Shown here one piece after another: positions 1-6,761 of a stretch of DNA of 6,761 nt. A model generated the notes under the pieces. That model was not told the DNA's origin, did not search any database, and saw nothing but the letters and a program-made list of their open reading frames with translations. A program made the translations under genes and the position numbers. Where the stretch lies: the NCBI GenBank assembly GCA_017475875.1, contig JAFVET010000192.1:1-6761 (forward strand). Reading direction: 5' to 3'. The stretch comes from Candidatus Methanomethylophilaceae archaeon. Its GTDB lineage: Archaea > Thermoplasmatota > Thermoplasmata > Methanomassiliicoccales > Methanomethylophilaceae. The stretch's first letter is position 1. Every line of letters begins with the position of its first letter.

Positions 1-1
1 A

Positions 2-3000
2 AAAACCAAGATCATAGTCATCGGCAGCGACCCAGCGGTCTGGAAGAGGTCGAACGTTGACATGCAGACCGTGGCGAGATGCTACGAATACATGTCGATG
101 GGCGGCGATGAGAACTTCAGAAGGCTCTTCGCATACATCTCCCACGCCGTGCTTGGCGAGGGGCCCGAACCTCCGGGGCCTGTCGACGTGCCGTGGCAGG
201 CCATCGTCGGTTTCAGGGACGGGGAGCTCTTCGACGACCCCGACGAATACATCGGGGCATACGGCCTCGACGCTTCGAAACCGTTCATAGGGATCATGTC
301 GTCCCGCGCCCACTACACGATGGACGGCCTCTCGCTGGAGAAACGGATGTGCGAGATCGCGATGGAACACGGCCTCAACCCCATCCTCGTATACACCATG
401 TACCGGCCTGAACCCGGTCAGAACGTCATATCGCCCGTGGAATGCATCCGCAGGTACATGATGAGGGGCGAAACCCCGATAATCTCGGGCCTGGTCAAAC
501 TCTCGAACGCCCAGCTCAGAACAGACGACGTCAAGGATTTCCTCTCCAGGCTAGACGTGCCGTTGTTCGCACCCATCGTCATGTCGAGAACGTCTGTCGA
601 GGACTGGAAGGAATCCGCGGGACTCACCACGGACGTCACGTGGAAGGTCGCCCTTCCGGAGATGGACGGCGCCATCGAACCCATTGTGATAGGTTCGGAG
701 ATGGGTTGGAAGCCCCGCCAGGACAAGGAAAGGGTACTCATTGAGGAGAGGTGCCGCAAGTTCATACGCAGAGTTGCGAAGGACGTCGCCCTACGCAGCA
801 AACCCAACCGCGACAAGAAGGTCCTGATCATCTTGAACAACTTCCCCTGCCACGGGGCCGAGGCGAACATAGGCAACGCGGGCGGCCTCGAAGCGATCGA
901 GAGCACGGCCAGGATCCTGCAGAGGATGGCCAAAGAGGGTTATTTCGTCGATCCGCCCAAAGACGGGAAGGAACTTATCGAGACGATACTCTCCAAGAAG
1001 GCCCTCAACGAGTTCAGGTGGACCACTGTCCAGGAGATCAGCAGATGCGGAGGCGTCCTGTACAGGATGGGCGTCGAGGAGTACAAGGCCTACCTCGACA
1101 CCTTGCCGGAAGGGGTCGCCGACCACATCAAATCGACGTGGGGCGAACCACCCGGCGAAAGCATGGTGCTCGACGGCGAGATCCTGGTTTCAGGGATACA
1201 ACTGGGGAACGTCATCGTCGCCCTGGAACCCAAGAGGGGCTGCTACGGTCCGAAGTGCGACGGGAAGGTCTGCAAGATCCTCCAGGACCCGGTATGCGCA
1301 CCCACCCACCAGTTCATGGCCGAGATGCACTACTTCAACGACGTCTGGGGAGCGGACCTGATGATCCACGTCGGGTCCCACGGATGCATCGAGTTCCTCC
1401 CGGGCAAGGGTACGGGACTCTCCGAGAAGTGCTATCCGGACATCTGCATGGGTGACACCCCGCACATCTACATCTACACGACCGACAACCCTACGGAAGG
1501 GCTCGTCGCGAAACGCAGGTCGTACGCGACCATCGTGAGCCACATGCAGAACCCCATGAAGGACGTGGAGCTGTACGGTGAGCTGGCGTCCATAGACTCC
1601 CTCCTCAGGGAATATCAGACCGCCAAGGACGACCCGTCCCGGTCGGAATCGCTCAGGACCCGGCTCATCGGGAAGTACAACTCGGTGAGCATCAACAGAC
1701 AGCTGTCCCCCGAGAGCACCCTGGAGGAGGCGAACGGCGCGGGACACCACCTGCTCGCCATGATCCGCAACTCCCAGACCAACCAGGGGAAGCACGTGTT
1801 CGGTGACATACCGCAGGGGGACGCCCGTGCGGACATGATCTACTCCATCCTCAGGTTCAGCGACACCGAGGACTCCCTGATGCACCGCATAGCCGGCGAG
1901 ATGGGATACGACGTCGAGGCGCTCTGGTCCGCCGACCCGTCCTCGGCGGTCGGGGACACCACCGCGGACTACATCCTCGAAGAGATCCGCAGACGTGCCC
2001 TTGATTACATCAGAAAAGTCATGGACGGCGACGACGTCCCCGATTACGGCGGCAAGAAAGAACTGGTCAAGGAGATATCTGACAGGATCGCCGCGTCGGA
2101 CGAGATGGGGGCGCTGATGAGGTGCATGTCCGGACGCTACGTCGAACCAAGTCCCTCCGGGTTCATCACCAGGGGAAGATACGACGTCCTGCCGACCGGG
2201 AGGAACTTCTACTCCACCGACCCGAAGGCCATTCCGACCAGATCCGCCTGGGAGGTCGGGAAGAGGCTCGCGGAGGGGACGCTGGAGAGGTACCTGGACG
2301 AAGAGGGCACCCTGCCCGAGACGATAGGTTTCAACTGGAACTTCACCGACAACCTGGTCTGCGGAGGGGAGACCCTGTCGCAGATGATGTACCTGCTCGG
2401 CGCCGAACCGGTATGGAACCTAGACGGCACGGTGAAGACCTTCAGGATAATCCCGTTGGACGAGCTGAAGAGACCGCGCATCGACACCACGGTGAGCGTG
2501 TCTCCGCTGCTCATAGACAACATGCCCGGACCCATGGACTAGTACTACAACGTCCTCGAGGCTGTCATGGATCTCGACGAATCTGAGAACGACAACTATC
2601 CGAGGACGCACGTCATCGAGACGATGTCGGACGGTGCCGACGAGGAGGAAGCCCGTACCCGTCTCTTCAGCAACGGTCCGGGTTGCGGTAGCGGCGGCAT
2701 CTACCTGGCGATCCTCGCGAGCGCGTGGAAGGACGACAAGGACCTGGTGGACTACTACCTCAACTGCAAGGGATACGGATACGGAGGGGACCGCAAAGGC
2801 AGACCGATGCTCAGGCAGTTCGCCAGGATGCTCTCCCGCAACGACATAACCTTCGACAAGGTCCACTCCGACTCCGTCGACATACTCTCCAGCGGCCGTT
2901 ACAGCGGCTTCGGAGGCATGGTGAACGCGTCCAAGTACCTCTCAGGGAAGGAGGTCAGGACATATTACGGGGACACGAGCAACCCTCTGTCGGTGCCGGT

Positions 3001-3502
3001 CCGCTCGTTCTCCGAGGAGGTCGAGCGCGTGACCGCCACCAAGGTCCTGAACCCCCAGTGGATAGAGGCCATGAAGGGCTCGGGATACTCCGGTGCCAAT
3101 GAGATGACCAAGAGGATAACCCGCATGTTCGGATGGCAGTGCGCCACCAAGGAGGTGGACGGGAAGGTCTTCGACGGGATCACCGACAGATACGTCAGGG
3201 ACGAGGAGACATACGCCTTCCTCCGGGAGAACAACGTCTACTCCGCGGGGGAACTGGTGAGACGTCTGCTCGAGGCCCACGAGAGGGGACTCTGGAACGC
3301 CAGCGACGAGGACCTGGAACTTCTCCAGGACCGCTTCTTGGAGCTGGAGTCCGACCTGGAATCCCTCGCCGGAGAGGGCGAATACCAGGGGAGCAGCATA
3401 GACGTCTACAGCTACGACAGCCTTCCGGAGTGGGAGGCCCGGATGAAAGAGGCCGGGTCGGTGTCCGAGGAGCTGAGGTCCAAGGCCGAAGCCCGTCGGT
3501 GA
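2..3502 (+). CDS. cobN: Cobaltochelatase CobN / Mg-chelatase H-type large subunit, 5'-truncated, with one in-frame amber codon
   Basis: This is the large subunit of a class I metal chelatase, which holds the tetrapyrrole and metal while the ChlI/ChlD motor drives insertion. In B12 synthesis it inserts cobalt into a corrin precursor in the cytoplasm. The reading frame is open from base 2, so the start lies outside the window; 1166 codons are visible and, against a usual 1200-1300 residues, roughly the first hundred are missing. Family marks, numbered from base 2: an early SNVD...YMSMGGDENFRRL stretch, the signature HVGSHGCIEFLPGKGTGLS from residue 456, then YPDICMGDTPH and DNPTEGLVAKRRSYA. Codon 847 is TAG. 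Beyond it the family pattern resumes: RLFSNGPGCGSG, GRYSGFGGM, YYGDTSNP, LNPQWIEAMKGSGYSGANEM and DEETYAFLRENN, ending at TGA. An annotator that stops at TAG would give two fragments, 2-2542 and 2567-3502. The substrate metal in methanogens is not settled by sequence; cobalt is likeliest given the family and neighbours. Confidence 0.93.
2540..2542 (+). other. In-frame TAG in cobN, probably decoded as pyrrolysine
   Basis: The codon follows MPGPMD and precedes YYNVLEAV. Upstream and downstream parts share one frame and both match CobN. The eight codons between the TAG and the next ATG also look like CobN: VLEAVMDLDE resembles the family's LDEAV...LDE element before the N-Y-x-R-x-H motif, seen here as NYPRTHVIE. 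That argues for continuous translation through the codon. Amber decoding by tRNA-Pyl is established in several methanogens and some bacteria, but pylT and pylS are not in this window. A sequencing error (for example from TAC, CAG, AAG or TGG), a recent nonsense mutation or a split gene remain possible. Confidence 0.7.
2558..2561 (+). promoter_or_regulatory. Possible internal ribosome binding site for restart after the amber codon
   Basis: GAGG lies 5 nt before an in-frame ATG at 2567. If ribosomes stop at TAG 2540-2542 they could restart here and make a 311-residue C-terminal CobN piece. The same bases encode L-E-A of a conserved-looking element, so the match may be chance. It is noted because it is the main alternative to amber decoding. 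Confidence 0.25.
3412..3502. other. 91-nt antisense overlap of cobN and chlD 3' ends
   Basis: cobN (plus) and chlD (minus) converge and share 91 nt, coding on both strands. Codon third positions face each other in this phase, leaving synonymous changes free in both genes. No spacer or T-rich archaeal terminator separates them, so the two transcripts must end inside each other and could pair. Confidence 0.85.
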
Positions 3503-5376
3503 CCTCGGTCGAACACCGACATCGCTGCGCGGATGGACTCGGTGAGCCTCTCGGCGTTCAGGTCCTCGAGGAGCAGGTACTCGCCCTCGAGCTGGGCGCT
3601 GAGTGCCCTGGCCCTCCCGAAACGCAGGAGACCGACCTCGGTATCGATCACTATTATCCTGATCCCGCTCTCGCGAAGCGCCCCGCAGACCTTCTCGGTC
3701 TCCTCCGGGGTGGGCTTCCCACCTTCGAGACCCACGTTTCCCCTGCCGTCGGTGAGCACCACCATCACGGGCTCGTAACCGGCCTCCGCCTCGCGCCTGA
3801 GTATGTCGTAACCGAGGGCCAGTCCCGAGAGGAGGGGCGTGCGACCTCCCGTGGGCAGCTCCTTGAGCTTCTTGAACGCGGTGAGGACGCTGCGGGTCAT
3901 CGGAAGGACCGTCTCGGCCTTCATGTTGCGGAACACCACCATCCCGACCTCGTCCCTGCGACGGTACGCGTCGTTCAACATCGACAGAATGGAACCTTTG
4001 ACGGACACCATGCGCTCGTGGGCCCCGACGGAACCCGAACCGTCCACGACGAACAGCAGCCTCGTCCCCTTCATGCGGACACGGACCTTCTCCCTCAGGT
4101 CGTCCTTCTTTATCGCCACCGCCAGGTCCTGGTGGTCGCGGACAGTCTGATAGGGTGCCGCGGCACGCAGAGTGGCGACGAGCGCCACGTCGGAGACCCT
4201 CCCCAGGGGGATCCTGTCCCCGATGGTCCTGCCGGAGCTGTCGTTCGACCTGGAGAGGTCCCGCTTCCCGGTCTTGCGGTTGCGGTTGGTACGGCTCTCG
4301 GGCGGGATGTAGTCGCGGACGTCGAACTCCTCCCCGACCGCGAACACCTTGTCCTCCCCGGGTTCCTCCCCGGGATCGCCCTCGTCCCCGTCTTCCGGTT
4401 CCGGTGCCTCCCTGGGTTGCTGCTGTTCGTTATCCTGCCGGTCCTCGTCCCTGTCCCGCTCGTCGGGTTCGTCCTGTTCGTCCTCTTCCGGCGGGGGCTC
4501 CTGTTCCTGTGGTGGCGGTTCGGGCGGAACCTCCGGAGGGGAACGCCTCCTGTGCTGGAGGCAGAGCCTCACGGCCTCCTTCAACTCCTCCACGCCCGCG
4601 TGCTTCCTGCCGTTCAGGGCCGAAAGCGCACAAGCGACGTTCAGCACGGAGAGATCGCCCCTGTGGCCTTCGACGAACATCTCCGAGGATATCTTCGAAA
4701 TCAGATCTATGTAACCGTCCGAGACCTCCACGTCGGGAAGCCTGGCCTTGGCGATCCTCTCCCTGACGGCAGCCTCGCGGTCCGCGTATTCGGACTGCAC
4801 CCCCTTCGGGTCAGCCTCGTAACGCAAGTTTGTACGAATTATCTGCTTCCTGACGGTCTCGTCCTCGGTGGAACCCAGCGTCACGCACATGTCGAAACGG
4901 TCCATCATGTGGCCGCTCAGCTCGCCCTCGGCCGGATCCATGGTGCAGATCAGAATGGAATCGCAGGCGGAATCTACGGATATGCCACCGACCTCCGCCC
5001 TCACGATCCCGTCGGAGATGGCGTTTACCAAAGGTTGCAGGATGTCGTCGGGAAGCAGGTTCACGTTGTCCGCGATCAGGATGTTTCCGTCGGCCCTGCC
5101 GAGTATCGACTCCGAACCGACCTTCCAGCCCTCGCGTATCGTCATCTCGATGTCCACTGATCCGAACAGCTGCTCGCGCGTGACGTTCTGCGGAACCTCT
5201 ATGACCTCCTTGTCCGGGGCGAAACCGCAGATGCTGCGCGCGGCCACGCTCTTCCCGGTCCCGGTCGGACCCATGATGAGCAACGTGCGGACGTCGGGCG
5301 AGCATATCAGGCACTGGAAAGCGTCCGAGACGTCTTCCATGCCGGACATCGCCGCCAGCGGAAGATGCGCCCTCAT
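3412..5376 (-). CDS. chlD: Mg/Co-chelatase subunit D (AAA+ domain, acidic linker, vWA domain)
   Basis: This 654-residue protein couples the ATPase subunit to the large chelatase subunit. Residues 1-275 are an AAA+ domain. Walker A GPTGTGKS (36-43) is intact. Walker B reads LIADNVNLL (100-108), with the usual catalytic Glu replaced by Asn104. Sensor 1 has Asp147 where ChlI has Asn. Arg160 (MMDRFD) and sensor-2 Arg239 (EGHRGDL) remain. Residues 279-345 are a Pro/Glu/Asp/Gln linker. Residues 437-625 are a vWA domain with the metal site DGSGS (445-449), Thr513 (GGRTPL) and Asp543 (LTDGRGN). The ATG overlaps the chlI stop as ATGA, so translation is probably coupled. The last 29 or so residues lie antisense to the end of cobN and look non-conserved. 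The stop is TAG, followed two codons later by another TAG. It likely binds ATP but hydrolyses it poorly, as known for BchD. Confidence 0.93.
   Translation of the reverse strand: MRAHLPLAAMSGMEDVSDAFQCLICSPDVRTLLIMGPTGTGKSVAARSICGFAPDKEVIEVPQNVTREQLFGSVDIEMTIREGWKVGSESILGRADGNILIADNVNLLPDDILQPLVNAISDGIVRAEVGGISVDSACDSILICTMDPAEGELSGHMMDRFDMCVTLGSTEDETVRKQIIRTNLRYEADPKGVQSEYADREAAVRERIAKARLPDVEVSDGYIDLISKISSEMFVEGHRGDLSVLNVACALSALNGRKHAGVEELKEAVRLCLQHRRRSPPEVPPEPPPQEQEPPPEEDEQDEPDERDRDEDRQDNEQQQPREAPEPEDGDEGDPGEEPGEDKVFAVGEEFDVRDYIPPESRTNRNRKTGKRDLSRSNDSSGRTIGDRIPLGRVSDVALVATLRAAAPYQTVRDHQDLAVAIKKDDLREKVRVRMKGTRLLFVVDGSGSVGAHERMVSVKGSILSMLNDAYRRRDEVGMVVFRNMKAETVLPMTRSVLTAFKKLKELPTGGRTPLLSGLALGYDILRREAEAGYEPVMVVLTDGRGNVGLEGGKPTPEETEKVCGALRESGIRIIVIDTEVGLLRFGRARALSAQLEGEYLLLEDLNAERLTESIRAAMSVFDRGHRRASALDLSSSDTDPASFIRASHSGRLS
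4342..4542 (-). other. Low-complexity Pro/acidic linker region of chlD
   Basis: This part encodes chlD residues 279-345, rich in Pro, Glu, Asp and Gln, with runs such as [18 protein letters not shown] disordered acidic linker between the AAA+ and vWA domains is a known trait of ChlD/BchD proteins and probably acts as a flexible tether in the chelatase complex. The same bias leaves long open frames on the opposite strand that are not genes. Confidence 0.85.
5373..5376 (-). other. ATGA start/stop overlap joining chlI and chlD
   Basis: The chlI stop TGA (5375-5373) and the chlD start ATG (5376-5374) share bases. Such overlaps usually reflect translational coupling, which suits two subunits that must be made in a fixed ratio. 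A GGCGGG stretch just before the chlD ATG may act as a weak ribosome binding site. Confidence 0.85.
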
Positions 5377-6407
5377 AGTCCCGCCAAGGTCTCTTTCATC
5401 CAGTTCTCGAGACCGCCGACGTCGAGTGACGAATCCTGGAACGGGTTCTTCCTCATGCGGTGCGGCAACACGAGCTTGGACACGGCCACGACGTCCTCGG
5501 GGGTCACCTTGTCCCGATGGTCCAACGAGGCGCGTGCGCAGGCGGTCTTCACAAGCGTTAGGTCCGAACGGTGACCGTCTACTCCCAAATGCAGCGAGAT
5601 CTTGACCGCCATGTCCAACGTGCGGTCGTCCGGGATTATGTCCCTGACGGCGGCCCTAGCCTCCACGATGCGGTCGCGCAGCTCGGCGTTGCTCCCCGAG
5701 TACGACTGCGAGAACCCTTCGGGGTCCCTCTCGAAGGCCAGCCTCCTGCGGATGATCTCGGAGCGCTTCTTCTCGTCCTGCTCTCCTTTGATGTCCACCA
5801 TCAACCCGAACCTGTCCAACAGCTGTGGCCTGAGGTCGCCCTCCTCCGGGTTCATGGTCCCGACGAGGATGAACCTGGAAGGATGGGAGTACGAGACGCC
5901 TTCCCTCTCTATGTAATTCACACCCATGGCCGCCGCGTCGAGGAGCAGGTCGACAATGTGGTCGTCCAGGAGGTTGACCTCGTCCACGTAGAGTATGTTT
6001 CCGTTTGCCTTCGCCAATATACCAGGTTCGAACTTCTTCTTCCCGGTGGTGATGGCATGTTCGATGTCCAATGTACCGGCCACGCGGTCCTCGGTGGAAC
6101 TTAGGGGGAGCTCCACCACCGTCATCGGTGCCGAGGCCCTGCGGGCCTCTCCGGCCTCGATGCGGACCCTGCAATCGGGGCATGCGGAATCAGGGTCGTT
6201 CCAGGAGCATCCGCACGGGCAACCCTCGACGACGTCCCTCTCCGGGAGAAGGTCGGCGAGCGCACGCACGGTGGTGGACTTGGCGGTCCCCTTCTCGCCT
6301 CTGATCAGAACCCCTCCTATCGAGGGGTTGACGGTGTTCAAAACCAACGCGTCCTTCATCTCGTCCTGACCGACGATGGCCGTGAACGGGTAGCATATCC
6401 TCTTCAT
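5373..6407 (-). CDS. chlI: Mg/Co-chelatase ATPase subunit I (AAA+)
   Basis: This 344-residue motor subunit forms AAA+ rings whose ATP hydrolysis drives metal insertion by the CobN-type subunit. It opens with the classic [19 protein letters not shown]. Walker A is GEKGTAKS (37-44), Walker [11 protein letters not shown] (138-147, Asp142 and Glu143), and sensor 1 GTMNPEEG (183-190). Arg199 (LLDRFG) is a likely arginine finger, and Arg280 (DGHRSDL) is sensor 2. Cysteines 63, 65, 67, 76 and 79 (GCPCGC...ACPDC) could bind a metal; a similar cluster occurs in ChlI-like proteins of many non-photosynthetic prokaryotes. I chose ATG 6407 because GGTGA sits 5 nt before it. An in-frame GTG at 6416 would add three residues but lies inside that ribosome binding site. 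The stop overlaps the chlD start. All residues expected of an active ATPase are present. Confidence 0.95.
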   Translation of the reverse strand: MKRICYPFTAIVGQDEMKDALVLNTVNPSIGGVLIRGEKGTAKSTTVRALADLLPERDVVEGCPCGCSWNDPDSACPDCRVRIEAGEARRASAPMTVVELPLSSTEDRVAGTLDIEHAITTGKKKFEPGILAKANGNILYVDEVNLLDDHIVDLLLDAAAMGVNYIEREGVSYSHPSRFILVGTMNPEEGDLRPQLLDRFGLMVDIKGEQDEKKRSEIIRRRLAFERDPEGFSQSYSGSNAELRDRIVEARAAVRDIIPDDRTLDMAVKISLHLGVDGHRSDLTLVKTACARASLDHRDKVTPEDVVAVSKLVLPHRMRKNPFQDSSLDVGGLENWMKETLAGL

Positions 6408-6412
6408 GCGAT

Positions 6413-6417
6413 TCACC
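6413..6417 (-). promoter_or_regulatory. Ribosome binding site of chlI
   Basis: On the minus strand GGTGA lies 5 nt before ATG 6407 and can pair with the UCACC near the 3' end of 16S rRNA. It decides the start, because the alternative GTG start at 6416-6414 falls within it. The short spacer behind the ABC ATPase stop also carries a T-rich run (TTTTTAATTT). That run could weaken transcription, but it is too short to call a terminator or promoter. Confidence 0.75.
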
Positions 6418-6428
6418 GAAATTAAAAA

Positions 6429-6761
6429 TCAATTTGGGGAGGGGTTCCTGCTCTTCCCCAGGAGGAAGACGTTCAATCCGCCGATCTCTTCGGAATAGCC
6501 TATATTCGCCTCCACGTGGAAATAGTTGCGCATGTTCTCATGGGTTATTACGGATTCGCAATCGCCGATATCCACGATCTCCCCTTTCTGCATCATGATT
6601 ATCTGATCGCAGTACCTGGCGGCGAGAACCATGTCGTGTGTCACGATCACCACCAGGATTTTCTTCTCGTGACCGAGTTCCCTCACCAGGTCCATCAGTT
6701 CGAACTGGTTGTTGATGTCGAGATGGAGGGTAGGTTCGTCGAGCAACAACACGTCTGGATC
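6429..6761 (-). CDS. ABC transporter ATP-binding protein, FecE/BtuD/HmuV type, C-terminal part
   Basis: Only the last 110 residues are visible; the Walker A and ABC-signature half lies beyond the right edge. The visible part starts at Walker B (DPDVLLLDEPT, residues 1-11 of the fragment), followed by the D-loop HLDINNQ and the switch histidine in VTHD (His42). The AARYCDQIIMMQKGEIVDIGD stretch is typical of ATPases that serve iron-siderophore, haem and B12 importers. It ends at TGA 6431-6429, 21 nt before chlI on the same strand, so it is probably the upstream gene of the chlI-chlD operon. Import of a corrinoid or metal complex would suit the neighbours, but substrate cannot be read from the ATPase; iron-siderophore or haem uptake is equally possible. 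Confidence 0.9.
   Translation of the reverse strand, partial: DPDVLLLDEPTLHLDINNQFELMDLVRELGHEKKILVVIVTHDMVLAARYCDQIIMMQKGEIVDIGDCESVITHENMRNYFHVEANIGYSEEIGGLNVFLLGKSRNPSPN

Noticed and set aside
1190..1885. A 231-codon minus-strand open frame opposite cobN
   Set aside because: It lies antisense to the conserved CobN core, has Val/Arg/Asp-rich shadow-like composition and no family motifs.
2543..2600. A possible stem-loop after the amber codon acting as a pyrrolysine insertion element
   Set aside because: Only short, weak pairings (about 4 bp, CGTC 2551-2554 with GACG 2576-2579) and a CCTCGAGG palindrome were seen; nothing resembling a stable element, and such an element is not generally needed in archaea.
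2..3502. cobN as a pseudogene broken by nonsense mutation
   Set aside because: No other stop or frameshift occurs, and the part after TAG keeps the family motifs and matching codon use; a decayed gene would usually show more damage. A very recent mutation or sequencing error cannot be excluded.
3495..3520. A small hairpin at the cobN stop (TCGGT-CGAAC-ACCGA, or GTCGGT with ACCGAC) as a terminator
   Set aside because: The stem is 5-6 bp, lies inside chlD coding sequence and has no T run after it.
3133..5160. A 675-codon open frame on the plus strand opposite chlD, running from inside cobN
   Set aside because: It is antisense to a clear ChlD, has no recognisable domain, and its odd composition (Arg, Gly, Pro, Leu runs) is what high G+C and the low-complexity linker would produce.

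Overview
The window is gene-dense, G+C-rich DNA that is coding from end to end. It holds the three subunits of a class I (ATP-dependent) tetrapyrrole metal chelatase and the C-terminal part of an ABC-transporter ATPase. The gene content (CobN, ChlI and ChlD beside an iron-complex/corrinoid-type uptake ATPase), the GGTGA ribosome binding site and above all an in-frame amber codon inside cobN suggest a methanogenic archaeon that encodes pyrrolysine. A member of the Methanomassiliicoccales (Thermoplasmatota) is my best guess. This is inferred from content; no taxonomic marker lies in the window.

Layout: (1) Plus strand, 2-3502: cobN, entering at the left edge without its N-terminus and ending at TGA 3500-3502. 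One TAG at 2540-2542 interrupts it. CobN-family similarity continues in the same frame on both sides, so I read it as one gene with a decoded amber codon, very probably pyrrolysine. (2) Minus strand, 5376-3412: chlD, an AAA+ plus von Willebrand A (vWA) subunit that converges on cobN and overlaps its 3' end by 91 nt. (3) Minus strand, 6407-5373: chlI, the active AAA+ subunit, joined to chlD by an ATGA overlap. (4) Minus strand, 6761-6429: the end of an ABC ATPase gene of the FecE/BtuD/HmuV type, 21 nt upstream of chlI and probably in the same operon.

How they fit together: CobN is the large subunit that binds the tetrapyrrole and the metal. ChlI hexamers hydrolyse ATP, and ChlD bridges ChlI to CobN through its vWA domain. 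In B12 synthesis the complex inserts cobalt. The transporter could import a corrinoid or metal complex. Methanogens living on methyl compounds depend heavily on corrinoid proteins, and their methylamine methyltransferases are the classic pyrrolysine proteins. A pyrrolysine in the cobalt chelatase would therefore tie cofactor assembly to the same expanded code.

No intergenic stretch over 300 bases exists. I see no RNA gene, mobile element, CRISPR array or convincing terminator.
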